Source: Pirellulaceae bacterium (GTDB lineage: Bacteria > Planctomycetota > Planctomycetia > Pirellulales > Pirellulaceae). From it: a stretch of DNA of 64,000 nucleotides. The stretch's first letter is position 1; every line of letters begins with the position of its first letter. Positions 34,490-43,688 of the stretch are shown piece after piece. The stretch is taken from positions 1 to 64,000 of the forward strand of contig BPJV01000004.1 of NCBI GenBank assembly GCA_026004795.1, written 5' to 3'. Both the position numbers and the translations under genes were made by a program. Under the pieces are notes generated by a model. The model ran no database searches, had not been told where the DNA came from, and saw only the letters and a program-made list of their open reading frames with translations.

Positions 34490-35494
34490 ATGCGACGATT
34501 TCTGTTTGGCGTGGTAATCGCTTCGATCACCACCGCACTGCCCGCCGGGGCGATGGGCGGTGATCGAGAAATTGCCAAAGCGGTGATGACGAAGCTCCAG
34601 CAGCAGAAAGCAGCCGGATTGCTGCGGGGATTCGATATCGACCTGAGGGTCCAGGACGGCGTGGTTTACCTGGATGGTCATGTGGCCACCCAAGCCCAGT
34701 ATGAACTGGTCAAGAAGGCGGCCGCCGAGGTGGCTGGAGCTGAGAATCTGGTCAGCAAACTCGAGGTCAAGGGGGACACCGCCAGTGATTCATCCTCGGC
34801 CGTGCAGCCGGTGTCGACCAGGGGGAGCACGCCGGTGGAGCATCCCAGCTACGATCCGGTGGTTCCGGCATCGACCAACACCACCGCGCCGATGCTTAGT
34901 GATGATCAGGTGACCGACATCGTCATTAACCAGCTCCAGCGCATGCAGACGGCCGGTGATCTTCGCGGCTTCCAGCTCGATGTAAGCTGCGTCGGCGGAG
35001 ACTTGATGCTCAACGGGCATGTTTCCACGAGCGAGCAGAAAGCGATGATCCTCGAGGCGGCGCGGCATACCAAGGGAGTTCGGCGCGTCGTCGATGGAAT
35101 TCGCGTCGTCCAGCAGAATCGGTCGGCGGTGCGTCCCGCCGCCATGCAAGCTCCGGCACCGCTGCCGCAAGAGGCCGCACCTGCCAGCCTGGCTCCGGCT
35201 CCGCAGCCGATGCCCATGCAGGCAACGGCCGGTCAGCCGGTGCCGATGCAGGTCCCGGGCGGCCATCCAGTGGCTGCACCGCGATATGATCAGCCGAACA
35301 TGCCGAGCTACGCTTGGCCAAGCTATGCCGCTCATCCCAACTACGCAGCGGTGACCTATCCGCAACAGTACAGCCCGTCGGCATGGCCCTACATCGGTCC
35401 GTTCTATCCCTACCCTCAGGTTCCACTGGGGTGGCGTAAAGTGAGCCTGGAATGGGATGACGGATTGTGGTACCTCGACTTCACCAGCAAGTAA
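34490..35494 (+). CDS. Exported protein with two BON domains
   Basis: The 334-residue product has a signal peptide (MRRFLFGVVIASITTALPAGA). Two BON domains follow. The first spans about 22-95, with LRGFDIDLRVQDGVVYLDGHV; the second spans about 137-205, with LRGFQLDVSCVGGDLMLNGHV. The repeated LRGF is striking and suggests internal duplication. A Pro/Ala/Gln/Met-rich linker follows (about 210-300) and then a conserved end, VPLGWRKVSLEWDDGLWYLDF. BON domains bind phospholipid or outer-membrane surfaces. AGGAGG stands eight bases before the ATG, and a strong terminator follows at 35539-35573, so the gene is monocistronic and probably well expressed. Confidence 0.85.
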   Translation: MRRFLFGVVIASITTALPAGAMGGDREIAKAVMTKLQQQKAAGLLRGFDIDLRVQDGVVYLDGHVATQAQYELVKKAAAEVAGAENLVSKLEVKGDTASDSSSAVQPVSTRGSTPVEHPSYDPVVPASTNTTAPMLSDDQVTDIVINQLQRMQTAGDLRGFQLDVSCVGGDLMLNGHVSTSEQKAMILEAARHTKGVRRVVDGIRVVQQNRSAVRPAAMQAPAPLPQEAAPASLAPAPQPMPMQATAGQPVPMQVPGGHPVAAPRYDQPNMPSYAWPSYAAHPNYAAVTYPQQYSPSAWPYIGPFYPYPQVPLGWRKVSLEWDDGLWYLDFTSK

Positions 35495-35538
35495 TGTTGG
35501 CGAACGTTGACCCACTCTCCGACGAACCTGTCTGACTC

Positions 35539-35573
35539 AACCCGGATTCGCCCTGAGGCAATCCGGGTTTTTT
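35539..35573 (+). terminator. Rho-independent terminator of the BON gene
   Basis: AACCCGGATT (35539-35548) pairs perfectly with AATCCGGGTT (35560-35569), running straight into T7 and then GGTTTTG. In the other direction there is no T-tract, so it acts on the plus strand only. Confidence 0.95.
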
Positions 35574-35580
35574 GGTTTTG

Positions 35581-37245
35581 TCATCTGTCTTGTGCGTCTC
35601 CATGTGCCGGCTGCAACCGAGCATCTGCCAGGTCCAATCGATAGAGGATCTGATTGTAATCGTATCTGGGAGTAGGGGAGTCGTTTCCTGAGAATTCGCG
35701 GGTGTAGGTCCCTTCGAAAAAGATGATGCGTCCTCCTTGCATGTCGAAGTGCGGATGATGTACTGGATTGTAAAAGCTGTACTGATCATGAGTGACGATC
35801 TTGACCACAGTTCGCCAAGGTCCGGTCGGGTGCAACGCTTCACCGTACCACACCTCTCCCAAGTAGGAGGTGCCTCCCTGTTCTGTGGCGATCATGACCC
35901 AGCGTTTACGAAAGTCGTTCCAATGTACTGAACCGCGGTGTAACTGAACCAGACGCCCCGTCGCGGCATCGCGCGGCCATCCCCGCGCTTCGTGTTGTTC
36001 CAATTGACCTGCGTCGATCAGTTGTCGTTCGCAGGCGGCATCGACCGGAGGAACACCGCGACGCCATTTCCACACGGGCCGCCCTTGGGCGTCGCGGTCA
36101 ACTTGTGGGGTCGCCAGCGTCGATCCCGGCTGCAGGCAAGACCACGCTTCATAGCTTGACGGATCGGCAAACGCCTCTAAGGTAGCGGGCACGCGCACGG
36201 TGGGGTAGACGGAGCCGAGAAGCAACCAGGTACGCTCCTTTTCGGTCATCGTGATGGGATGGGATTGTGGCGGCACACACCAACGGTCTTCCATGTTCCA
36301 GCGCCGCATGACGACGAATTCCTCACGTTGTGGATCGAACACGGCGATCCCGTGGCCGAGCGGCCGATCTAGCGAGGCCAGATGCACATAATGACACGCC
36401 AGCTGTTCTTCTCCATGGTGGTCGGGTAACACGGTGAAGGCGTCTGACCACACAACACCATGCTCGAACCCCAAGCGACAAACGGGGCGCGAAAAGCCCT
36501 CTTGGTCGACGAAGTAGTTAAGCTCGATCCCAGCGGCAATCGGCAGTCCTCCCGCATCCGGCGGCACGGACGTCGCACCAGCCATTCCATAATGCCCCAA
36601 CGGGTAACGCATGCGGTTGGTGTCCCCCCAAAACCAATAGATTTTTCCTTGATAAGGAAGGGAGAACGCCGAATCTTGTCCCGCCACCTGACCTTGAATC
36701 AGCGGTTGACGCAAGGGTACGGAGTAACCCAACAGAATGCTGTCGCGATAGAGTCCCTCTCCGGTGATGCGGTACATGCGCTCGGCGATGTTTTTCCGGT
36801 CGATCGACAAGACTGTCTTCTCCCCAGGGCGAATCGTTATCGTGGCCCCGCGGAACCCAAATCCATCGGCGGGATATTCGTAGCCGTGGCTGCGCACATG
36901 GAAGAAGATCGGTTGTCCCTCCCAGCCTGGTTCGGCGATGGCTATCCGCCCCGCATTGTCGGTCACAAAGGTCATGCCATTGACCGTGGTCAATTCGACC
37001 AGCGGCACACCGCGCTGACTGTGGCTATCGAGGATCTGGACTTCTGCGTATGTGGTTGCCCGCGATTCTTGACCGAAACCAACCGATGGCCTTCCACCGC
37101 TCACGAGCACTCCCCTCGTGGCCACTGCGATTACGATTACCCGGAAGGCGTTGCCAAGGACCAGCGGCGAAGATCGACCCGAACTGGGCGTTGGCCTACT
37201 TCGAACAACTGAACGGATGTTAAAAAGCGATGAGGCTTGGCGCAT
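35581..37245 (-). CDS. Exported propeller-like protein of unknown function
   Basis: The 554-residue product has a long basic N-terminus and a hydrophobic segment (about 28-48), then a carboxypeptidase-regulatory-like sandwich (about 65-150, with LDSHSQRGVPLVELTTVNG and TDNAGRIAIAEPGW). The main domain from about 160 has repeated Trp/Tyr-rich blades (IYWFWGDTNRMRYPLG, RWVMIATEQGGTSYLGEVWYG), as in five-bladed propellers of glycoside-hydrolase-like or DUF4185 proteins. No catalytic acid can be assigned by eye. The start at 37245 has GAGGTGA six bases upstream; a frame to 37506 exists but lacks homology or a site. It is divergent from the phoD-like gene. Confidence 0.65.
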   Translation of the reverse strand: MRQASSLFNIRSVVRSRPTPSSGRSSPLVLGNAFRVIVIAVATRGVLVSGGRPSVGFGQESRATTYAEVQILDSHSQRGVPLVELTTVNGMTFVTDNAGRIAIAEPGWEGQPIFFHVRSHGYEYPADGFGFRGATITIRPGEKTVLSIDRKNIAERMYRITGEGLYRDSILLGYSVPLRQPLIQGQVAGQDSAFSLPYQGKIYWFWGDTNRMRYPLGHYGMAGATSVPPDAGGLPIAAGIELNYFVDQEGFSRPVCRLGFEHGVVWSDAFTVLPDHHGEEQLACHYVHLASLDRPLGHGIAVFDPQREEFVVMRRWNMEDRWCVPPQSHPITMTEKERTWLLLGSVYPTVRVPATLEAFADPSSYEAWSCLQPGSTLATPQVDRDAQGRPVWKWRRGVPPVDAACERQLIDAGQLEQHEARGWPRDAATGRLVQLHRGSVHWNDFRKRWVMIATEQGGTSYLGEVWYGEALHPTGPWRTVVKIVTHDQYSFYNPVHHPHFDMQGGRIIFFEGTYTREFSGNDSPTPRYDYNQILYRLDLADARLQPAHGDAQDR

Positions 37246-37547
37246 GCTCACCTCGTTTTTTCCAGGGAAAAAGCCACTGGCGAAGGCGCAGGGCACCAGC
37301 GGGCACGCCGGACTGACTTCTGAGACGCCACCGGTTCGATTATAGTACACGCGGGTCGCTCCTCCAGCGGCAGTGGCCGTCGGTGGCAGCGATAACGATT
37401 TCGAGTGGTCATCCATCGATAAAGTTCTGCCTGGTCGATCTGCCCAACATGCGGTGGTATCCAGCCGTCCTCGAAGCGGCAGCGGCGACCGCCAGCGGCA
37501 AACCAAGGAATCGGTAACCTCGTTATTCCCTAGTCAGGAGCAACCAC
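37246..37547. other. Divergent promoter region
   Basis: The 302 bases lie between divergent starts at 37245 and 37548. AGGAG at 37536-37540 serves the plus-strand gene. No recognisable sigma-70 pair was seen on either strand. Confidence 0.4.
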
Positions 37548-39137
37548 ATGTTCACCGAAAATATCTTGCGCTCGGCGTTGCGCAAAGAAGGAGGCATCAA
37601 TCGACGTTGGTTCATGGCCTACGTGGGATGCTTGAGCAGCATTCCGCTCCTGGGGCGACAAACCCGAGTACTGGCCGAGGGGCGATTTCGTAGTTATCCC
37701 TTCACGCTCGGCGTTGCCTCCGGCGATCCGACTTCGACGGGTGTGGTGCTGTGGACACGCCTGGCGCCTCAACCCCTGGAGCCCGGCGGAGGCATGCCGC
37801 CCGAATCGTATGCGGTATCTTGGGAGGTCGCCAACGATGAACATTTTAAGCACGTTGTTGCATCGGGGACGGTGGCGGCGACGCCACAACTCGGCCACTC
37901 GGTGCATGTAGAGGTCGATGGCCTGCAGCCGGACCGATGGTACTTCTACCGCTTTCATTGTGGTCAGGAAGTCAGCCCCGTAGGCCGCACGAGAACGTTC
38001 CCCATGGCCGATGCCATGCCGCCGCGGGTACGGATCGCGGTGACCTCCTGCCAGAATTTCGAGCAAGGATTGTTCACCGGATACGAACAAATGGTCGCTG
38101 ATCAACCGGATATCGTCTTCCACCTCGGCGACTACATCTACGAATACGAGGCGGGAAAGAATGGCAAGGTGCGCACTCACCATGGTAAGGAGATCGAATC
38201 ACTGGACGATTATCGTGCGCGCCACGCCCAGTACCGTTCGGATCCGTTGCTGCAGGCGATGCATGCCGCTTGTCCGTGGATCGTCACCTGGGATGATCAC
38301 GAGTTCGATAACAACTACGCCGGTGCCATCTCCGAGCAAGAGGGGATCGACCCGGTGGCTTTCTTGGCGCGACGAGCCAACGCCTATCAGGCCTATTACG
38401 AAGCGATGCCGCTACGAGCAACCAGCCTCCCACGAGGTGCGGAGTTGCGTCTCTATCGAAGCGTTCCCTATGGCAAGTTGGCCAACTTCCACGTACTCGA
38501 TACTCGGCAGTACCGCAGCGATCAGCCCAACGGCGACAAACGTTCTCCGCTGAACGATGCCGCCCTGGATAGTCGCCAATCGCTCCTGGGTACGGATCAG
38601 CGAAACTGGTTGTGCCATCAGTTGATCACTTCATCAGCGACGTGGAATGTCTTGGCACAGCAGGTCATGATGGGAATGGTCGATCGGGCCGGCAATCCTG
38701 AGGCGCCCGAATACTCGATGGACCAATGGCCCGGCTACGCTGCCGAGCGCATGCAACTGATGCGTTTCTTACAGTCCCGTCGCATCAGCAATCCAGTGGT
38801 GCTGACTGGCGATATCCATTCCAATTGGGTCAATGAACTGCGTGTAGACGACCGCCAACCCGACCTTCCCGTGGTCGCTACTGAATTCGTCGCCACCTCG
38901 CTCAGCAGTGGCGGTAATGGCACGGAAAGACCGCGAGGTTTAGATGCCCTGCTAGCAGCCAATCCGTGCGTGAGGTACCACAATGCCGAACGAGGATACA
39001 TTCGCTGCGACATTACCCCCACACGATGGCAGGCCGACTACATGACGACCGACGACGTTCTCCGTCCAGGTGGAAAGACCTTCTTACGCAGGTCGTTCGT
39101 GGTGGAATCGGGTAATCCCCAGGTGCAGACCAGTTAG
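37548..39137 (+). CDS. Alkaline phosphatase D (PhoD-like metallophosphoesterase)
   Basis: The 529-residue product starts with a Tat-like signal (NRRWFMAYVGCLSSIPLL). A PhoD N-terminal sandwich follows (FTLGVASGDPTSTGVVLWTRLAP), then the metallophosphatase core with AVTSCQNFEQG, HLGDYIYEYE, TWDDHEFDNNY and VVLTGDIHSNW. These supply the Asp, Asn and His metal ligands. PhoD enzymes are Tat-exported calcium/iron phosphodiesterases/phosphomonoesterases that release phosphate from organic phosphate outside the cytoplasm. The twin arginine is followed by Trp-Phe-Met rather than the ideal motif. AGGAG lies seven bases before the ATG. No Pho-box was recognised upstream. Confidence 0.93.
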   Translation: MFTENILRSALRKEGGINRRWFMAYVGCLSSIPLLGRQTRVLAEGRFRSYPFTLGVASGDPTSTGVVLWTRLAPQPLEPGGGMPPESYAVSWEVANDEHFKHVVASGTVAATPQLGHSVHVEVDGLQPDRWYFYRFHCGQEVSPVGRTRTFPMADAMPPRVRIAVTSCQNFEQGLFTGYEQMVADQPDIVFHLGDYIYEYEAGKNGKVRTHHGKEIESLDDYRARHAQYRSDPLLQAMHAACPWIVTWDDHEFDNNYAGAISEQEGIDPVAFLARRANAYQAYYEAMPLRATSLPRGAELRLYRSVPYGKLANFHVLDTRQYRSDQPNGDKRSPLNDAALDSRQSLLGTDQRNWLCHQLITSSATWNVLAQQVMMGMVDRAGNPEAPEYSMDQWPGYAAERMQLMRFLQSRRISNPVVLTGDIHSNWVNELRVDDRQPDLPVVATEFVATSLSSGGNGTERPRGLDALLAANPCVRYHNAERGYIRCDITPTRWQADYMTTDDVLRPGGKTFLRRSFVVESGNPQVQTS

Positions 39138-39187
39138 TTCAACCCTCGCATCGACCTGCGTGGTCGAATAAGGCGAGAGACAAGCGG

Positions 39188-39228
39188 AAAAAAACTTGCA
39201 CCGCCACCCAAGGGGGAGGCGGTGCAAG
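39188..39228 (-). terminator. Rho-independent terminator of the minus-strand lipoprotein gene
   Basis: CTTGCACCGCC (39195-39205) pairs with GGCGGTGCAAG (39218-39228), followed on the minus strand by seven T. It lies about 75 bases after the stop at 39303. Confidence 0.95.
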
Positions 39229-39302
39229 GGAGCGATTGTATCGCTGAGCATCGCGCGTCAGCTCGACCTGGCTGGCAATTCATCCAGGGGCTGAAGGAAT
39301 GC

Positions 39303-39761
39303 CTATTCGGATGTCAATTCGATTTTCAGGTCCGTCGTTCCCTCTTCGGGAATCGTCGCCGACAATCCGGAGGTTCCCAGAGCAGCGTACTTCTTCGGCA
39401 GGCCGTATTGAACATTGACTTCACCGATCGAGTTTTCGTCCTCTCCACCGCCCGTTTCCGACACCAGCGTTTTATTGACGGTAACTCGATATTCTCCAGG
39501 AACGGCTCCCGGTTTCTCTTCGAAAGCTCGCAAGGAGAAATGGCCGTTGCTATCCGTAACCCCGGAGGCATGATAGCTGGTCGATTCCGATACGAAGTTG
39601 ACACTTGCACCTTCAACTGGCTGCCCGTCTAGGGTGACGACCCCTTCGGCCGTGACGGTCTTAGGCAAATGGCTGAGGTCAGGGCCACATCCGACAAGTG
39701 AAATGAGTGCCGCGAATGCCAGACTGTAGGATCCCCAACAAACCAAACGAACGTTCCCCAT
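39303..39761 (-). CDS. Lipoprotein with carboxypeptidase-regulatory-like domain
   Basis: The 152-residue product has a lipoprotein signal ending LVGCGP (cysteine at 25) and one beta-sandwich domain: GVVTLDGQPVEGASVNFVS, then VTDSNGHFSLRAFEEKPGAVPGEY and a Ile/Leu-rich final strand. Its layout matches the lipoprotein at 24170-24646, and it too follows a DUF1559 gene on its own strand. AGGAG lies seven bases before the ATG. The gap to the DUF1559 stop is 320 bases, with a candidate attenuator or terminator inside, so expression may be partly independent. It has its own terminator at 39188-39228. Confidence 0.85.
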   Translation of the reverse strand: MGNVRLVCWGSYSLAFAALISLVGCGPDLSHLPKTVTAEGVVTLDGQPVEGASVNFVSESTSYHASGVTDSNGHFSLRAFEEKPGAVPGEYRVTVNKTLVSETGGGEDENSIGEVNVQYGLPKKYAALGTSGLSATIPEEGTTDLKIELTSE

Positions 39762-40081
39762 CGCATAAACTCCTGATTAGTCCATCAAACCTTGTTCATC
39801 CTCGCTGCCCGGGCAATCACCCGTGCTCGTCGATTCTCTATGGCTACTGTCCACCAGCGGAGCCTCAAACGAATCGATAAAGAAACCACGGAGACGAACA
39901 CTCAGCCCCCGTGGTTCGTCATTTGCTATACTTCTTCAGTCCCGCTGCGGACTCGGATTGCTGCCCCATAATGAACGCGCACTTAAACCAGATATAACGC
40001 CGCCAACATCAGCGTCGATCGTGGAGCTATCTTCGTAAAGCCACCACGATCGACCGATGAAGCAACAAGCGGACAGCGGTG
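39762..40081. other. Spacer between DUF1559 and lipoprotein genes, with two inverted repeats
   Basis: The 320-base gap contains one stem at 39884-39916 (separate entry) and a perfect 10-bp inverted repeat, TCGATCGTGG (40015-40024) with CCACGATCGA (40044-40053), just after the DUF1559 stop. The second could protect or terminate the DUF1559 mRNA but has no T-tract. Confidence 0.5.
39875..39916 (-). terminator. Candidate terminator between DUF1559 and lipoprotein genes
   Basis: AACCACGG (39884-39891) pairs with CCGTGGTT (39909-39916); on the minus strand it is followed by the interrupted T-tract TTTCTTTATC. It is weaker than the terminator at 39188-39228. Confidence 0.45.
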
Positions 40082-41221
40082 CTATTCGGGCAAGCTGGAG
40101 ACCTCACCGGCGCGTGCCGTTCCCAACGCTCCCCATACACCATAAGGACTGGGGATGCCAGCATTCGCCGCCGGGGCCACTACGCCTAGGTTTCCAGTGT
40201 CAATACTGTCGCTGACGAAATGAACGCTGCCATCGGCCATCGCGACTTGGACGCCGCCGACATGCTCACTGGTCGCGGTCCAAATGCCCGGGAACCAGTG
40301 CGGTGATGCCGATCCTTCCATGATGATGCACACTGCCGAGTTGGGAGGCAGAATCGTGGAAACCGCATTGAAGAAGGTATTACCAGCCAATCCGCGGTAT
40401 CCGGGCGATGTGTCGTTTGTGGGCACAACATTGGCGGTCGCGACGTAGCCAACACTGCCACCGGCATTGCCCCACAGAACGCGACAATCCAAGGGAATGG
40501 TAGTGGTCACGTTTCCGGCGACCGCCACCGCATGTCCCTTGCTTTTCGGAGCGTGGGGCCGTGAACGTTCGGCAATAGCGATCGTATTGCTCGTCCCATC
40601 GACAATCGACGACATCTGCGGGAAATAATAACGGCCAAAGATACCGCGGTGCTGGATCGGCCGTTTCTGACGCGACAAACCGGCGTCGTTGCGCTCTTCA
40701 TTGGGAGAAAACAACTCCGAAGCAGAATAGTTATCCCCGGTGCAGTAGGCGTAACTGGTCAGCGTTCTCGTTCGACCCGGCTGGTACGGATCCGTTTCCC
40801 CATTGTCACTGGGGCACTCGAAGACCGAAGCTCGCTGAAGATAGAGCTGATGCCCATTCCAAGGCTCAAGTCCCAAGTGTTTGCTGCCCAATGTGCTGAG
40901 GCTGTTGTACCAAGCGCCCTGCTCGAGGTAGGGCAACAGAAAGTAGTTCGTTCCCATCGAACCACGCTGCGTCGCCGATGTGTCCGAACCTCCCCAAATG
41001 TGGCCGGTGCCACTTTGGAGTGCGGGGAATCGTTTGAATGACGATTCGTAATTGAGAATCGCCAACCCAAGTTGCTTCAGATTGTTACTACACTGCATTC
41101 GCCGCGCCGCCTCGCGTGCTGCTTGGACCGCAGGGAGCAACAATCCTACCAGGATGCCGATGATGGCAATCACCACCAACAGCTCCACTAGCGTGAAACC
41201 GTCGCGTCTCTTCGTATGCAT
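40082..41221 (-). CDS. DUF1559 pseudopilin-like protein
   Basis: The 379-residue product begins MHTKRRDGFTLVELLVV, a class III prepilin signal, with the helix ending LLLPAVQAAREAARRMQC. DUF1559 landmarks are CSNNLKQLGLAILNYES, VDGTSNTIAIAERS and, near the end, EHVGGVQVAMADGSVHFVSD. It is about 70 residues longer than the copy at 23166, mainly in the middle. GAGGAG lies six bases before the ATG, and a frame running to 41356 is ignored for that reason. A good promoter lies at 41486-41514, giving a leader of about 250 bases. The lipoprotein at 39303 follows on the same strand. Confidence 0.95.
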   Translation of the reverse strand: MHTKRRDGFTLVELLVVIAIIGILVGLLLPAVQAAREAARRMQCSNNLKQLGLAILNYESSFKRFPALQSGTGHIWGGSDTSATQRGSMGTNYFLLPYLEQGAWYNSLSTLGSKHLGLEPWNGHQLYLQRASVFECPSDNGETDPYQPGRTRTLTSYAYCTGDNYSASELFSPNEERNDAGLSRQKRPIQHRGIFGRYYFPQMSSIVDGTSNTIAIAERSRPHAPKSKGHAVAVAGNVTTTIPLDCRVLWGNAGGSVGYVATANVVPTNDTSPGYRGLAGNTFFNAVSTILPPNSAVCIIMEGSASPHWFPGIWTATSEHVGGVQVAMADGSVHFVSDSIDTGNLGVVAPAANAGIPSPYGVWGALGTARAGEVSSLPE

Positions 41222-41485
41222 ACCATACTCCTCAAAACAAAGAAACCAAAAAAACGAAAACAAACGACTATTTGGTACTTCCGACTGCGACTGACTCCCG
41301 AGACAGCGAACCACATTCGGCAGGTCTGTCGAGGCCAATCGGTTATCGCCACGCAATATGGATCGCCAAGGAAAAGAGAAGATTTCTGGCTACGACGACA
41401 AACGACAAATTCGCGAAGAGATAAGTTAATTCGGCGAACTGATGGTTCGATCGCTGAACCCTGCGAATGTTGGCAGTTTTGACGA

Positions 41486-41514
41486 AGTGTAACGGTACTA
41501 GTTGACCGTGTCAA
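41486..41514 (-). promoter_or_regulatory. Sigma-70-type promoter of the DUF1559 gene
   Basis: On the minus strand TTGACA (41514-41509) is followed by exactly 17 bases and TACACT (41491-41486). It lies about 265 bases before the start codon in an AT-richer stretch, leaving a long leader with no recognised fold. Confidence 0.7.
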
Positions 41515-42520
41515 TCAGCTTATGATGAAAATGTTTCCCTTTCTTGCCGTCCAAGAAGAGATCTAACGCCAGCAGTCGATTTCGTAACTCTATTTCTGGT
41601 AGATGGAGTTTTCTTTAGATTTCTGTGTGTTGCGTACGATCGGGTGCCAGTGCCGCTGGTTTACTGGGGCGGGGCGACTGGTTCAAGTGGGGGTTGCGCA
41701 TGGGTTGAAGGTGGCTGTGGCGATCGAGTTTAGCGGCGGCGGTCGACGGGTGTCGGTTGTTGCGGCCGGGGGTCTGGAATCGCTCCGAAGTGCATGTTTA
41801 CTGCGGCGCCGGTGTGTCGGCCGAATTGCGGGAGCGTCGCGACCAAGCATGGCTTGGCGCGAGGCGTAAGTCCCTCAGCTCGACCACGATCCCGGCATCG
41901 TTTGGCTAGTACCCAACGGGACTAATAGCAAGATTCGAGGGGCAGCGGGCTCAACGTCCCTAGGGAGCCGACCGGCGTTGGCTGAGGTCTTCACTGGAGA
42001 AGGAAGCAAGTTACAACTGCACGTTATCGGAAAACGTCTCCGCGTCGCAGTGTCCAGGGCTCCTGCGGCCCACCGGGGCACCGGACAGATTTCGCCCCCT
42101 CGGGCTGAGTGCGAATAGGCAAGCATCAACTCTCGGCAGATGAATATATTTGTGTGGAAGGGGCAGTACCGATCGGACGCTAAGCATCACGTCGTCGCCG
42201 GAGAGTCCGTCAGGGGAAAGCGTCCGCAGTTGCTGGGTGTACCTGCGCCGCGCATGGAACGCAACGGCGGTTTGCCCGCGCGAACCGTCAGAAAGTTTTC
42301 CTCGTTGGCCGTTTTGATCGGCATGGGATAGCTTGAACAGAGGTCTCATTACTGCCATTGCTGTACCCGCCTCAGCAATAGTGAAAGGGCTAGTCGGAGA
42401 CGGTGAGTTGTCGTATCTTTAAGATCTGGAAACGGTCGCAGGGAACGTGTCCCGCCATGGGGCGAGCATTGCGCTGATTCTGGCGTTTCGTTCCAGAAAG
42501 TGGGCGACAGTTTCTGGTGA
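41515..42520. other. 1-kb region without a recognisable gene
   Basis: Frames of 80-115 codons exist on both strands, but none has a ribosome site plus recognisable protein features. No repeats were noticed. The right end leads directly into tRNA-Ser(UGA). Confidence 0.5.
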
Positions 42521-42605
42521 GGATGGGTGGCCGAGTGGTCGAAGGCGGTGGTCTTGAAAACCACTGTACCGCAAGGTACCGGGGGTTCGAATCCCTCCCC
42601 ATCCG
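42521..42605 (+). tRNA. tRNA-Ser (UGA)
   Basis: The acceptor stem GGATGGG pairs with CCCATCC, with discriminator G. The D-arm has GGCCGAGTGGTCGAAGGC, and the anticodon stem GTGGT/ACCAC frames CTTGAAA with anticodon TGA. The variable arm TGTACCGCAAGGTACCGG is long, as in serine tRNAs, followed by the T-loop GGTTCGAATCC. The length is 85 bases and CCA is not encoded. It reads UCA and related serine codons. Confidence 0.97.
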
Positions 42606-42864
42606 CTTTGTCGGGCTTCATAGCTACGGGCGTGTTAGGCAGCAGGGCGATCTGGTTGAGCACCGAGGGGGCGTCCAACATGGATCGAGGGCGGGCGACG
42701 CTGCTGCCGCTAACCGGTCGTTAGTACGATCCATATTGGGGCATCGAGATGGCTGGCGGCGGGGCAGTACCGTCAGCCGCGGATGCATGGATGGTTCAGG
42801 CGGTTTTCTTTGCCGACTGGCCGCATTGTCTGGCGTGAGTTGGCTGATCGTGTGGGAACCATGG

Positions 42865-43371
42865 TCAGATTTCCAAGCTCAACGAGTCCCCGCCTAGCCA
42901 GGCTGATGGCTCGGGTGTGGTTGGTGCAGGTGGAACGTCGCTTCGCAGCGGAGGTTCCTCGGCGGGCAGTGATGCGGGGTTGTCCGTCGCTTCTGCGTCG
43001 AATTTCTGGACCACCATTTGCCACGTTTCGTTCTCGATCTGTAGCAAGCCCTTCAGCGTGCGCAGGGTATCCACATCGTGGGGCTGCCGCACTTGGTGGG
43101 CAAGTTTCAGAAGGAAGACGTAGAAGTCGGCAACGGTTTGGCCGAGCGGGTTATCGTGGGAGGTGATGCCGCCCAGTAACTCTCCCAAAATCTCACGCAG
43201 GCGCAATAACCATTGCTGGGCGACTGCTTCGTCACCACGATCCCATAACTCTTCAACCAGTTGGCACAACTCTTCGGCTCGACGAATGAGCATCCATCGC
43301 AAGCGTAGGGGAGAAGCCGACAACACTTCTTGGCGTAGATACGGACTGATGTCATCGGTGGCGTCTAGCAT
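42865..43371 (-). CDS. fliS: FliS-like flagellar export chaperone
   Basis: The 168-residue product is helical with the FliS pattern: SPYLRQEVLSASPLRLRWML (residues 9-28; Tyr then Ser-Pro), the helix IRRAEELCQLVEEL, then LREILGELLGGI and LYDYL-like VADFYVFLLKLAHQV. FliS binds the C-terminus of flagellin, prevents early polymerisation and guides it to the export gate. A Pro/Glu-rich tail of about 40 residues after the domain is unusual. No flagellin, fliD or fliW lies nearby, whereas fliS is commonly in such a cluster. AGGAGG stands five bases before the ATG at 43371; a frame to 43443 is ignored. Confidence 0.75.
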   Translation of the reverse strand: MLDATDDISPYLRQEVLSASPLRLRWMLIRRAEELCQLVEELWDRGDEAVAQQWLLRLREILGELLGGITSHDNPLGQTVADFYVFLLKLAHQVRQPHDVDTLRTLKGLLQIENETWQMVVQKFDAEATDNPASLPAEEPPLRSDVPPAPTTPEPSAWLGGDSLSLEI

Positions 43372-43688
43372 GTTTCCTCCTGTGAGCTTTTGACGGTGCG
43401 CAGGTCCAGCGATGCGAGTGATGCGAATGGAACCCGTCGGCAAGCGGCCTCGTGATGGTAAAACACCGTCTTGCCGTCTGCTCGACGGTAAGAAGCCGCT
43501 TCTTCTTTTACTAGCGGTATCGATCAGTCCTCGTTACGAGGGCCAGTCTGCCGACGGAAACTTGGCCATTGCATCCAGCGGCTGAAAATAGTGGTACCGT
43601 TTAGGAAAACTTTAATGTCCCGGGCATCGGTCGACCTCCACTGTCGATGCAACGTCCTTTGGTTGATCTTTCACGAGGAACCGTCATC
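43372..43688. other. Divergent region between fliS-like and methyltransferase genes
   Basis: The 317 bases separate divergent genes. CACGAGGAA at 43669-43677 serves the GTG at 43689. No clear promoter was recognised. Confidence 0.4.

Noticed and set aside
41603-41869. 88-codon frame in the gap before tRNA-Ser(UGA)
   Set aside because: There is no ribosome site and no recognisable motif, and composition is Gly/Val/Arg-rich as in random GC-rich frames.
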